Source of the DNA: Mesocentrotus franciscanus
Lineage: Eukaryota; Echinodermata; Echinoidea; Camarodonta; Strongylocentrotidae
NCBI GenBank assembly: GCA_037976565.1
Contig: CP137685.1
Span: 27,096,327-27,160,326 of the forward strand
Direction of reading: 5' to 3'
DNA: 64,000 bases
Part shown: positions 23,698-34,476 of the stretch, one piece after another
Position numbering within the stretch: position 1 is the first letter of the stretch
Layout of the letters: the number at the start of each line of letters is the position of its first letter
Translations under genes and position numbers: made by a program
The notes under the pieces: generated by a model
Databases searched by the model: none
Told to the model about the DNA's origin: nothing
What the model saw: only the letters and a program-made list of their open reading frames with translations

Positions 23698-23960
23698 CAA
23701 TAATAATAATAATAATTACAATAATAATGATGATGATAATAATAATAATAATAATAATAATTACACTTATTCTAATAATTATAATAATGATATTAATAAT
23801 AATAATAATAATAATATTAATAATAATAAACGAGCATAGATCAAGCTGAAATATTGATGAAATAATGACGATAATAATAATAATAATAATGGGTTCTTGT
23901 ATGGCGCTCATGTCCCACACAATGGACACTCCTGGCGCTCCACAATTTTCATCACATTTT
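23698..23960. repeat. (AAT)n tract and SINE-like tail
   Basis: AATAAT and GATAAT repeats are followed by TTCTTGTATGGCGCTCATGT and CTCCTGGCGCTCCACAATTT. A related end occurs at 9375-9400 next to the SINE there. The antisense Ile-rich frame is an artefact. Confidence 0.7.
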
Positions 23961-24470
23961 CGTGGATAAGGAAATAGTCCCATAATTTTATATCTTCTTC
24001 CCAAGTATCCGTGTGTTATACGGTTATATAACAAGAGTATCAAAATCAACTTGTATATTTCATGCCTTTAAAAAAAGATTATTCTCATAAAGTTCACTCT
24101 TTTCGAAAGAACAACTATTTTAGAAATATAGAAATAATGTAAGTTCAGAATTATCGCCATGAATTTGGCCTTGGTCGGAAGGTAAAGGACAGTTTAAAAA
24201 ATTAAGACATAATATGTCTGGTCTGTTTTTATACATCGTTCTTTGTTTCACTACATCTTTTAATCTTGTCCTTTTGTTCGGCATACTATTGTTCATATAA
24301 TATGATGTTAAATCTATTATTTCCTCTTAAATTCTAGCAATTTATATTTATTGCATAAAGGGACTTTCTAGACAAGGCCGCCTTGGTCTTTATGGTACCC
24401 TGATTCCATGTATAATCATTTGCATCTGGTCTGTATTTCTGACCTGTATGTGTACATGCTTTTATTGGAA

Positions 24471-24476
24471 TTGAAG
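24471..24476 (-). terminator. Candidate poly(A) signal of YHYH gene 1
   Basis: AATAAA on the minus strand about 335 bp after the stop codon. The matching hexamer is kept after gene 2 at 32092-32097, which supports a shared 3' end. Another candidate lies near 24346. Confidence 0.45.
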
Positions 24477-24809
24477 TCAAATTGAAGTTAAAATATATAT
24501 TATGAGCCATCGCTTTCTAACAATAAGACTTCGGTGTCGTGTAATTTAGGAGCATCATTCAGTCGTTCATTTATACAAATCAACAGATATAAAGAAATTG
24601 GTTGACTTTGCAAAATACAAAAAACATAAACATGTCTGAAAAAGAATGCAGTGACATATTTGTCCTGCATGCATTAAAGATAAGAATTAAGAATAATTAA
24701 GAATAATTAAATGACAGAGGACGTTATCGAATTTAATAAGCTTTTTAAAAAGTTGTCTTGAAATAATTGTATTGGGCTTTGGTCGAAATGGAAAGGACAA
24801 TTAGAATGA

Positions 24810-25628
24810 TTAAAACAAAATCACGAGTAATGTAGTCAGCAACGTTACCATGGTGACACTGCCATGTACAATGTTGCTAGCCTTACTGTCAGTGTCTACC
24901 GTTGGTAGGACCTGGTCTGGTCTTAGGTTCCTGCTGTCGACCTCTCCATGGAAACAGCCCAAGATGTACGGAAAATCCTCTGTGATGTGGTAACGGTAGT
25001 TACCGTCGATGTAACGGCCGTGACAGACGTCAAGATCCGCAGAATACAGTTCGTTGCCGTTCTCGTCGTTCGGGCCATAGATAGGGAACCCATCCAGGGC
25101 CACGCCGATGATGGTTGATGGTACGTCATCTTGGTCGTTGAACACGCAGAAAGGATTGCTGTGGTAGTGATAGATACCATTGGGTGTTGGGTGACCATCG
25201 CAGCCATCGAACGTCGCCTCCTCGGTGATCACGGCGTCGGTTCCCTCAATGGCGTACGGGTTGAAGAGGGCGACGCCGTTGAGCGCTAACCCGACCGGCC
25301 CCATCGGCAACTCGTACTTCGCGTTCGACGACGTCGGATTCTTGGGGATGTAAAACTCAAAGTCCTGCTCGAGAATGTCATCGACGTCCTGAGGGAGAGC
25401 GAAGGGTCCAGCGGTATGATCGGGAATCCCGTTCGATGTCACCACGTAGGTGGTGTCATCGTGTTCAGCGATGGTGATGAATCCTTGGAGACCGGTGTTC
25501 GGGTCGATGTGATTTCTCGCTCCGAACTCGTTGATCTCGTCATCGGTGAGGCAAGCCACGTCACTTAGAAATACGTTCAGGAACAGGCATGCTGTTAATA
25601 CCAGCATGGTCAATTTACAGTTTCCCAT
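24810..25628 (-). CDS. YHYH-domain secreted/GPI-anchored protein, gene 1
   Basis: This 272-residue protein of unknown function belongs to the YHYH domain family. Residues 1-26 are a likely signal peptide. A conserved NGIPDHTAGPF lies at 67-77 and MGPVGLALNGVALFNPY at 109-125. The name motif YHYH is at 153-156, followed by GVALDGFPIYGP and YRYHITEDFPYILGC. Cysteines 143, 161, 202 and 225 are conserved in all six paralogs and probably form two disulfides. The last 15 or so residues are hydrophobic with nothing after them, as in GPI-anchored proteins. The ATG at 25628 follows an acceptor CAG directly. The open frame runs 120 bp further upstream, but that part lies in the intron. It is a close paralog of gene 2 in a duplicated block. 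Confidence 0.9.
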   Translation of the reverse strand: MGNCKLTMLVLTACLFLNVFLSDVACLTDDEINEFGARNHIDPNTGLQGFITIAEHDDTTYVVTSNGIPDHTAGPFALPQDVDDILEQDFEFYIPKNPTSSNAKYELPMGPVGLALNGVALFNPYAIEGTDAVITEEATFDGCDGHPTPNGIYHYHSNPFCVFNDQDDVPSTIIGVALDGFPIYGPNDENGNELYSADLDVCHGRYIDGNYRYHITEDFPYILGCFHGEVDSRNLRPDQVLPTVDTDSKASNIVHGSVTMVTLLTTLLVILF

Positions 25629-27531
25629 CTGTTTTGATTTGAATGAAGAAAAAACATGAAATATATCAGGGAAGTCCAAAGTATGTCCAATCCGTAACCA
25701 AGTATTATTGACCTCTTTGTGGAATTGTGAACATAAATTAAAATACAAATATTATCTGATTTATATTTTGTCTCATTCAAGGTCTAGTAGGGCCTTTAGC
25801 TTCATACAGCCATCAGACAAAGTGAAATATTAGATGTTATCGGTAACGTATGAGACAAAATAACTTGGAGTTTTCCAACAATCATTATCAAATAATGACA
25901 TGGTGTTGGTGTAAACATATGTCATGTTAACACTTCCTTTCCTTTTATTCAACTAACGAGATTGTTAATACAACTTGCAATATCTTTACTTATTCAATCT
26001 TTATTTTATAAAGCTCACAGTCTACGCAATTATTCTATTTTTTATGGGAATCGCTCATTTAATTTCTGAAATGTATTCGTCGGTTATTTTACCCGTATGG
26101 TTTGTATATCTATATCTTGACGTTTTGATCGTTCCAGGATGACAGGAGGATGACAATGATGAGAAAAATTCAAATATTTAAACACGATAGCAACCACTTA
26201 CGAGAAAAAAAATCAACCTAAAGAAATTTGAATAGCATTGTTTGTGCGTCAAATATTGAAATGTGCGAGCATGATACTGACGTGTAACGTAATCCGAACA
26301 TGATTTCTATGGGAAACAATAGGGTATTGAAATTGCCTTTGAATTGATTTTTCGAAAACAGTTGCGATCGTGTTCAATATACTCTCTGCTCAGAAGCAAG
26401 AAAATTGATAATCCTATTTCACCATGAAATTACATCTGTATATCTCCTTTTGTTAATCTATATAATAATGATTTACAGGGATTTTCTCTCGCACCACCAC
26501 ATATTCTATAGCAGCGTAATATGTGTATGAGAATTTGATGCAACATGGTAGGAAATAAATTGCATGTCAGTGCACTCCAGTGTATAGCATCATGTTACGT
26601 AACACACCCTCTTCACGAAAACACTCGCTATGTGCTCGTTATTTTAAAAAATAGCCATCTATTTGCAGATGTAATTAACTTGTGTTCTCATTAACCTCTA
26701 TAAGCTTGTACATACATATTTATATAAGTGGTTAACACTGATAATTTTGTACCCGACGTTCTATACCACATACCACACATCTAAATATTCATTGGCCTAA
26801 AGAATGTCCCCAATGGTCGTATATGAACTCGATTCTTTTAATGAGCTTGTAGTCTTAAAGATAATATGTCCCTTTTGTAGCCAACATCAAATTTTGTAGA
26901 ACTTTGCAGGAATTATGAATATGTCACGTACGTCCTATCCGTGAAGCTTAAACATTAGCAGTGTCCTAGTATTCAAATTATGCGAGGAAACCCGTTTACA
27001 TTCTAGGCTTCACTGTCAGACACTATTGAGTGACTGACTGACATCTTTTTTTCTTTGGTAATAACATACATAAAATGACCTGTAACAGGTACATGAGCAT
27101 TTATCTACATCAATAACCCACTGCTTGTAATGGCCAAAACTAAACTGATTGAATCTTTGTGCAGCACAAAACGTACGACCATTCGGTAAAAGGGTCTGAA
27201 AATCAGACTATTACTTAGGTGATTGCAATCACTTAAGTCGATTCGACAACTAATGGTCGTTATTTTCCTACTAAAAGCCATTTTCAAGCCCTTTCGTTTT
27301 GAGGAAGTTCTAAATTAGTATTGTCTTTCAAATGCCGTTGGAATTTAACCTTTTAATATTTTTGGCCTGCAAATGGGACATAGTACCTTTAAGGTTATTC
27401 ATATTTTCATCATAAACATAACAAAATCCATATACTTAAACATAACATCAGTCATCTACAGACAGCGAGACAACAAACCTGTAGATGGAGAAAATTGAGA
27501 AAATAATGGAAAGGAAAACAAATACACTTAC
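25629..27531 (-). other. 5' intron of YHYH gene 1
   Basis: On the minus strand the intron starts GTAAGTG at 27531 and ends CAG directly before the ATG of the coding exon. Its counterpart in gene 2 is about 940 bp, so this copy holds roughly 960 bp more. No gene was recognised inside. Confidence 0.7.
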
Positions 27532-27660
27532 CATTTTCGACCTTTGTATCTTCTCTTTGCAGCACACCGTCCACTGAATTCAAAGTTCAAACAATAATAG
27601 TTTCATGTGAATATGATTATTCAACCTTGGCAACATTCGTCGTGTTTGCAGAACTGCACA
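27532..27660 (-). other. 5' exon of YHYH gene 1 (start uncertain)
   Basis: This block is conserved with 34199-34330. It ends GAAAATG|GTAAGTG, so its last three bases are an ATG. After splicing this ATG sits in frame directly before the ATG of the coding exon, giving Met-Met-Gly. The upstream limit is a guess from conservation, and the transcription start is unknown. Confidence 0.55.
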
Positions 27661-27689
27661 ATTCTTAGACATTCGATTCGGTCTCAGTC

Positions 27690-27760
27690 AAACAAAATAA
27701 TGAAGCCTACAAAAGTTCGAGATCTGACACGAGACCGACCTAAATAAACAAACAGTACAT
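27690..27760 (-). promoter_or_regulatory. Candidate core promoter of YHYH gene 1
   Basis: On the minus strand TTTATTTAGG, a weak TATA-like element, precedes the conserved GTCAGATCTCGAACTTTTG. The module recurs at 34360-34420 before gene 2 and twice near 38.5-38.9 kb. The promoter call is inferred from position and conservation. Confidence 0.35.
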
Positions 27761-27912
27761 TGGAGTTGGAAAAGACTATCGAGATAATACGTATCAAAAC
27801 AAATATAAAGAACAGCAAGTCTGGAGTATAATACAGCTCCTTGCAGCAAACTCACGTCTATCAAAATATTCGTTGATAATTGCGTGCGTATAGTTATCAC
27901 AACCCATCCCCA

Positions 27913-27914
27913 TC

Positions 27915-27948
<34 letters not shown>

Positions 27949-28092
27949 CTCTACTTTCCTCTTGCTATGGGAATTATGTTCGCTAAAAGCACTGTACATG
28001 TAGTAGGCCCATATGAACGGACAATTAGCACGGACTGGTACCATTCAATTACGGTACCAGGTACGGAAATGCTCGTTACAAGTGCCCCCCTC

Positions 28093-28129
<37 letters not shown>

Positions 28130-28145
28130 GTCTATCTCTTTCTCT
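27913..28145. repeat. Two (CT)n tracts around a unique spacer
   Basis: CT tracts lie at about 27913-27950 and 28096-28145. The spacer between them holds two GGTACC sites (28037 and 28053). Confidence 0.8.
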
Positions 28146-28737
28146 CTTAGTGTAATCATATGTTTTTGTAAATACCATATGTTTATTCAGATATCCTAAT
28201 TTATATACACAACTATTAATTGGGACCTACATAAAACAAGCTTTTTTGTAGATCCCCCACTTTATTTAGCCTTTTCAATGTATTTATCATACTTATGAAT
28301 GTATCATTTGTCATAACTATTACCATGTACATTATGTTCCTATATTGTATGTTTAGTTATAATTATTATCATGTACATCATGTTCAATTATGTTATTTTC
28401 GATAATTAAAGTGGAAACAAATAAACTTGAAACTTGAAACTTGAGTGTTCAATACATACATTCAACTCTCTATGATAAATGTCAACAGCCGTAAATCGCC
28501 CACTCGCCGGGAGACAATTAGTGGTACCAGGTACAACCCTGATAGTGTGTGTTTATCTTTTTACTTGTCTCTCTTTTATTTTTATTGGGATTCATTCATT
28601 GAACTTCATTAGTCGACATGACGTATACAATAATATTGATTTGTATTCTGTGAGCAGTCACAAAAAACTGCTTATCTTTTAATTCATCAACTGTAAAGAT
28701 GCCGTTTCATATAGGCATATCATGCGTATATGTATAT

Positions 28738-28747
28738 GTATATATAT

Positions 28748-28792
<45 letters not shown>
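28738..28792. repeat. (TA)n microsatellite
   Basis: TATATG/TATA tract directly left of a Penelope-type terminal fragment. Confidence 0.9.
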
Positions 28793-28796
<4 letters not shown>

Positions 28797-29249
28797 TGCG
28801 AGAATTATCAACCCCCCTCCCTCTCCCCTCCTAGACACAGGTCATGACACCGGCGGTGTCATAGATCAGTAACATCCGTGTCACAGGTCAGTAATCCACA
28901 CTTGACCGCACTTCCCTTATTACTCGTACACATACATCACATCAACTGAATAAACACACACGACAGCCCAACACACAAGCAAGGTAAAACACTTTGAAAT
29001 TGCATAATTATTTCTAAGTTTATTCCCAAGTATTCCTCGTACTAATTTTTGCTATGTTCATGATGCTTGACTATATGATTGAGTGATATTAAGTTTTTAT
29101 GCCATGTATATCTATCTGTTCATACAATGTATTTGTTTCTGTATGTGTTTGCACTTCAGAACCTGAAAAAGGCCTCACAAGCCGAAAGCTCGTAATAAAA
29201 TTGTAAAGTACAGCTACGTCTCACGTTCCTAGACCATTTTTTCTTCACG

Positions 29250-29255
<6 letters not shown>
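28793..29255 (+). mobile_element. Penelope-like element terminal fragment without ORFs
   Basis: The part from about 29000 to 29255 matches the minus strand of 36280-36545, the 3' end of the Penelope-like element there. The part at 28805-28850 (TAGACACAGGTCATGACACC) matches the minus strand near 36608-36640. It holds GCCTCACAAGCCGAAAGC, a stem flanked by hammerhead-like core bases. TA repeats lie on both sides. No RT or endonuclease frame is present. Confidence 0.7.

Positions 29256-29298
<43 letters not shown>
29256..29298. repeat. (TA)n microsatellite
   Basis: TA tract directly right of the Penelope-type fragment. Confidence 0.9.
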
Positions 29299-29300
<2 letters not shown>

Positions 29301-29756
29301 AAAAGTATATCAGAAAATATATCAATTCGCAACGTTAGATGGAATACAAAAGAGACTGTAATATTTCATGTACAAGCATTTATTTATTTTTGTTTATTTC
29401 ATCAAATAACGCGTTTTTGTTGGTGAAAGAAGCACACAATGAACATGAAATGACTAAGTATTTCATCATTATTATTATTACTATTATTGTTTTAGACTAA
29501 TAAGGAAATGTATGAAAGAGTTGTTTTGTTTAGCAATTGATAATAAGAATTATACTTTTGAATTGTATTTTGATTATTCTGAGTATGATGTAAATTGCAT
29601 GATTTCAATTATATATGTACTGCCTCTGGTATTGAGAAAATAAAACACCTTATAAATATTTTTAAAAATATTTACCGAGGTAAGTCAAATTATGTTATTT
29701 CACTAGTCAGACTTATATAGATAATAATAATAATATTGTATGACTTTGTTTTCGTG

Positions 29757-30012
29757 TGATACAAGAATATATTGCTCTCGATAAGACAATATTGGACTCG
29801 TCTTCGACTCGACCAATATTGTAATAGCTCGAGCAATATATTCGACTCGTCCAATATTGTAATGGCTCGAGCAATATATTCTTGTATCACGCTCAAGCCA
29901 TCCAATATTATATAATTCTTCGGACCTCATGAAGGGAGTTATATTTTCCCTCGTGACCACTTGGGAAAATATAACTCCCTTCAGCAGTCCAAAGAATGTT
30001 ATATTACATCCC
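29757..30012. repeat. Compound palindromic element
   Basis: TGATACAAGAATATATTGCT at 29757 is mirrored by AGCAATATATTCTTGTATCA ending at 29889, with CAATATTG units between. Next to it, 29930-29983 is a hairpin with perfect 21-bp arms starting TGAAGGGAGTTATATTTTCC. Weaker outer arms (TATAATTCTT and CCAAAGAATGTTATA) extend it. It stops at the left edge of duplication copy 2. Confidence 0.8.
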
Positions 30013-30864
30013 CTGCCAGTCAATATCTGTATAATATTATACGCTATGATTCAAAACAATATGCATGTGTGTAACATATACGTAGTCAAATGCCGAACAG
30101 TGATTATAATGAGTATATTGTACCTATGTTTGAAGATAAATGTAAAATGTGTGAATATTTTTACTACACTGAAAATATTATGTAAATGATTTGTGTATAA
30201 AATAAAAAGTCGTGACGATCAAATAACCCATTTGTCAACAAGCTGGATAATAGTTGTTTCAGTGTTTTTCTTGTGACTGATTCTAGGGATGAGAAGAGTG
30301 CAGGCTTTCCAAGCATACCTAGAGAAGGACGATAATGTTGTTGAAAAATGATGAAAAGATTGTAAATTCTTTTTAATTTTACTTCGTGTTCATAAAAGAA
30401 TGACTGTTCCTTGTAAACAGTCTTTTGGCGATTTCATGTGAGTAAACAAAGAGTTTTTAATAAGCAGTGCTGCAATTACAGGACACAGGGGCACATTCTC
30501 CTCCCTCATAAACCACAAACACACGCACACACACACACACACGCACGCACATATACACACGCCAAATGACTACAAAAGCGAGGGAAAAGAAGGAAAGAAA
30601 AGTAGAAAAGGAAAAAAGATAAATGGGAAAAGATTTGAAATGAAGACAAACAGCAGCCCGCCCTCCCGCAATGCCAGTGAACCCTTAATGGATGGACACA
30701 CACTTTCTTTTTTTCAAAAGTATATCATGACGACTGAAAAGCTTGCCAGATGATTACCCGACGTGGCGACAACTAATGTATGCAAAGTGAATTTCATCGG
30801 TAGAGATGAATCAAATAGTTGGTAACCAAAGGTTCGGGAGAAAAACAAATACATTTTGTAAACA

Positions 30865-30938
30865 GGGCACGTATTCATAAAGCCTTACAAAGGTAATTAG
30901 GTGACAACCAGCTTAGTGAGGTTTTATGAATATGGGTC
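30865..30938. repeat. Foldback MITE, centre-deleted copy
   Basis: Same ends as the element at 23186-23303 (GGGCACGTATTCATAAAGCC and GTTTTATGAATATGGG), but most of the left inner arm and the loop are missing. Confidence 0.8.
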
Positions 30939-31334
30939 CTGGCCTATTACCTGCGAGAAACAAAACTGCAGAATGTGTTTTGACGAAGCCGTTGAACATC
31001 GGTCGCCGGCCTGAACAAGTTATTAACAGATATGTCTTGGCATTCACTTAGTCTGTTTGAAGTTTTTATTTAAATTTACACTATAGTATTAAATATTGTT
31101 GCCGCTTACGCGCACAACTTTTATTTGATAAATTCGAGCATAGGATAAGTGGATGTAAAGTGTTTTTGCGTATATATTTCCAGATATGGTACCGAACTAC
31201 GACCATGACATAATCTGTGACAAAAAACACACACAGGAAAAAGAAGTGACTTTAGATTCGACATATTTTAATACAGATTTAACAAAAGCTCGTTTTCGTT
31301 GCATCTCCAATAGATAAATATAACTCCATCAATA

Positions 31335-31560
31335 CAATAATATTAATAATAATATTAACAATAATGATAATAATTATGATAATGATGATGATAATAATAA
31401 TAGTAATAATAATAATGATAATAATAAACAAGCATAGATCAAGCTGAAATACTGAAGAAATAATGATCATAATAATAATTCTAATATTAACAATAATGGG
31501 TTCTTGTATGGCGCTCATGTCTGTCACACTTGACACTCCTGGCGCTCTACAATTTTCATC
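31335..31560. repeat. (AAT)n tract and SINE-like tail, duplicate
   Basis: The copy-2 counterpart of 23698-23960, with a shorter AAT tract and the same GGGTTCTTGTATGGCGCTCA ending. Confidence 0.7.
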
Positions 31561-32091
31561 ACATTTTCATGGATAAGGAAATAGTCCCATCATTTTTTTT
31601 TTAGTGCTTCCCTATATATCTTCTTCCCATGGCCGTGAGTTATACGGTTATATAAAAAGAGTATCAAAATCAACTTGTATATTGCATGCCTTTACAAAAA
31701 AAAAATATTCTCATAAAGTTCACTCTTTTCGAAAGAACAACGAATTTAGAAATATAGAAATAATATAAAAACAGAATTCTCGCCATGAATTTGCCCTTGG
31801 TCGGAAGGGAAAGGACATTTTAAAAATTAAGACATATGTCTGGTTTTTCCTTTTTTGTATACATCGTTGTATGTTTTATTACATCTTTTAATCTTGTCTT
31901 TTTGTTCTGCATACTAGTATTCATATAATTTGATGTATAAGTCTATTATTTCCTTTTAAATTCAAGCACTTTCTACTTTATTGCATAAAGGGACTATCTA
32001 GACAAGGCCGCCTTGATCTTTTATGGTACCCTGGTTCCATGTATAATCATTTGCATCTGGTCTGTATTTCTGACCTGTATGTGTAAATGCT

Positions 32092-32097
32092 TTTATT
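32092..32097 (-). terminator. Candidate poly(A) signal of YHYH gene 2
   Basis: Minus-strand AATAAA about 340 bp after the stop, kept at the matching place after gene 1. Confidence 0.45.
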
Positions 32098-32437
32098 GGA
32101 ATTAAATCAAATTGAAGTGAAATATATATTATGAGCCATCGCTTTCTAACAGTCAGACTTCGGTGTCGTGTATTAATTTAGGAGCATCATTCAGTCATTC
32201 ATTTATACAAATCAATAGATTGAAATTGGTTGACTTTGCAAAATACAAACATAAACATGTCTGAAAGAGAATGCAGTGACATATTTTGCTTGCATGCATT
32301 AAAGATAAGAATTAAGAATAATTAAGAATACTTAAATGACAGAGGACGTTGATATCGAAGTTAATAAGCTTTCTTAAAAGTTGTCTTGAAATAATTGTAT
32401 TGGGCTTTGGTCTAAATGGAAAGGACACTTAATATGA

Positions 32438-33259
32438 TTAAAACAAAATCACGAATAAGGTAGTCAGCACCGTTACCATGGTAACACTACCATGTACAAT
32501 GTTGCTAGCCTTGCCGTTAGGGTCTACCGTTGGTAGGACCTGGTCTGGTCTTAGGTTCCTGCTGTCGACCTCTCCGTGGAAACAGCCCAAGATGTACGGG
32601 AAATCCTCTGTGATGTGGTAACGGTAGTTACCTTCGACGTAACGACCGTGACATCCGTCAAGATCCGCAGAATACAGTTCGTTGCCGTTCTCGTCGTTCG
32701 GGCCATAGATAGGGAACCCATCCAGGGCCACGCCAACGATGGTTGATGGTACGCCATCTTGGTCGTTGAACACGCAGAAAGGATTGCTGTGGTAGTGATA
32801 GATACCATTGGGTGTTGGGTGACCATCGCAGCCATCGAACGTCGCCTCCTCGGTGATCACGGCGTCGGTTCCCCCAAGGGCGTACGGGTTGAAGAGGGCG
32901 ACGCCGTTGAGCGCCAACCCAACCGGCCCCATCGGCAACTCGTACTTCGCGTTCGACGACGTCGGATTCTTGGGGATGTAGAACTCAAAGTTCTGCTCGA
33001 GAATGGTATTGAATTCGTCAGGGATACCAGCGAAGGGTCCAGCGGTATGATCGGGAATCCCATTCGATGTCACCAAATAGGTGTCCTCATTGTGTTCAGC
33101 GATGGTGATGAATCCTTGGAGACCGGTGTTCGGGTCGGTGTGATTTTCTGCTCCGAACTCGTTGATCTCGTCATCGGTGAGGCAAGACACGTCACTTAAA
33201 AATACGTTCAGGAGCAGGCATGCTGTTAATGCCAGCATGGTCAATTTACAGTTTCCCAT
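32438..33259 (-). CDS. YHYH-domain secreted/GPI-anchored protein, gene 2
   Basis: This 273-residue protein is the closest paralog of gene 1, and most of the chain is identical. Visible differences are clustered: ARNHI to AENHT, the FALPQDVDDILEQD segment to FAGIPDEFNTILEQN, and the pre-tail TVDTDSKAS to TVDPNGKAS. The signal peptide, NGIPDH, YHYH, GVALDGFPIYGP, the four cysteines and the hydrophobic end are all kept. It starts at ATG 33259 directly after a CAG acceptor. The molecular function of the family is not known. Clustered His and Tyr could bind a metal, but this is inference. The open frame on the other strand is a shadow. Confidence 0.9.
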   Translation of the reverse strand: MGNCKLTMLALTACLLLNVFLSDVSCLTDDEINEFGAENHTDPNTGLQGFITIAEHNEDTYLVTSNGIPDHTAGPFAGIPDEFNTILEQNFEFYIPKNPTSSNAKYELPMGPVGLALNGVALFNPYALGGTDAVITEEATFDGCDGHPTPNGIYHYHSNPFCVFNDQDGVPSTIVGVALDGFPIYGPNDENGNELYSADLDGCHGRYVEGNYRYHITEDFPYILGCFHGEVDSRNLRPDQVLPTVDPNGKASNIVHGSVTMVTVLTTLFVILF

Positions 33260-34198
33260 CTGTTTTTATTTAAATGGGGAAAATAAACATGAAATATATC
33301 AGTGAAGACCAAAGTATGTCCAATACGTAACCAAGTATTATTGACCTCTTTGTGGAATTGTGATCATAAATTGAAATACAAATATTATCTGATATTATAT
33401 TTTCTCTCATTCAAGGTCTAGTAGGGCCTGTAGCTTCATACATCCATCAGACAAAGTGAAATATTAGATGTTATCGGTAACGTATGAGACAAAATAACTT
33501 GGACTTGTCCAAAAATCATCAAACGTGGCGTTAAAATATGTTACTTCAACATATCATGTGCCTTTCATACAACTAACAAGATTGTTAAGACAGCTTGCAA
33601 TCGCTCTACATATTCAATCTATTTTTATAAACGTTTACAGTATACTCCACTATTTTGTTCACACTACCATGAATTATAGGAATCGTTCATTTGATTTCTG
33701 AAATGTGTTGATCTGTCATTTTACCCATATGGGTCTTGACGTTTTGATCGTTCCACTTTCTTCCAAGAGGATGACAATGATGAGAGAAATTCAAATATCA
33801 AACACGATAGCAAATACTTTCGAGAAAAAAAGGCAATTTCAATAGCATTGCTTGTGCGTCAAATATTGAAATGTGCGAACATGATACTGACGTGTAACGT
33901 GATCCGAACATGATTTCTATGGGAAACAATAGGGTATCGAAATTGCCTTTGAATTGATTTTTCGAAAACAGCTGCGATCGTGTTCAATATACTCTCTGCA
34001 CAGAAGAAAGAAAATTAATCTTCCTTTTTTCCAACGATTTCAACACGAAATTTAATGAGCTTGTTGTTACACTTTTATTCATGGTTTCATCATTAACAGA
34101 ATAAAAGTCATATACTTAAGAATAACATCAGACATCTACAGACAGCGAGGCAACAACCTGTAGATGGAGAAAATTGAAAAGAAGAGCAATGCACTTAC

Positions 34199-34330
34199 CA
34201 TTTCCGACCGTTGTATCTTTCTTTTGCAGCACGCCACTGAATTCAAAATTCAACAATAATAGTTTCATGTGAATATGATTGTTCAACCTTGGCAACATTC
34301 GTCGTGTTACGATGAAAGAATAACTACAAA
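34199..34330 (-). other. 5' exon of YHYH gene 2 (start uncertain)
   Basis: It ends GGAAATG|GTAAGTGC, so an ATG forms the last codon before the intron (33260-34198), as in gene 1. It is conserved with 27532-27660. The upstream limit is uncertain. Confidence 0.55.
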
Positions 34331-34359
34331 TTATAAGTTCGTTCGGTATTCAACCAAAG

Positions 34360-34420
34360 TAATGAAGCCTGCAAAAGTTCGAGATCTGACGCAAAACCAC
34401 TCCCTATTTAAATAAACATT
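34360..34420 (-). promoter_or_regulatory. Candidate core promoter of YHYH gene 2
   Basis: The minus strand has TATTTAAATA (34405-34414), a plausible TATA element. Downstream lies GCGTCAGATCTCGAAC, where TCAGAT could serve as initiator. It sits just upstream of the conserved 5' exon. Inferred only. Confidence 0.4.
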
Positions 34421-34476
34421 GCATTTGAACTGAAAGGGGTAATCGAGATATGAAGAACTACAAAGCACATACACTG

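Larger units (their letters stand above)
22475..27875. repeat. Segmental duplication, copy 1 (carries YHYH gene 1)
   Basis: This block aligns collinearly with 30025-35440, starting at the shared TTATACGCTATGA and running through a MITE, an AAT tract, the YHYH gene, its 5' intron and exon, and the upstream region. Copies differ by substitutions and small indels, by a shortened MITE in copy 2, and by a 913-bp insertion in copy 2. Confidence 0.9.

Noticed and set aside
23642..24049. 135-codon Ile-rich frame on the minus strand
   Set aside because: Produced by the (AAT)n tract and not seen as coding in the duplicate at 31.3 kb.
25614..25628. N-myristoylation signal from MGNCKLT in genes 1 and 2
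   Set aside because: The start resembles one, but the hydrophobic signal peptide right after it predicts secretion, and a preceding Met from the first exon would spoil it.
25626..25748. 40-residue N-terminal extension of YHYH gene 1
   Set aside because: It lies in the 5' intron: a CAG acceptor sits directly before the inner ATG, the extension is absent in gene 2, and the signal peptide starts at the inner Met.
32759..33199. 146-codon open frame opposite YHYH gene 2
   Set aside because: It is the antisense shadow of a conserved coding exon. The sense frame has the domain, signal peptide and paralogs.
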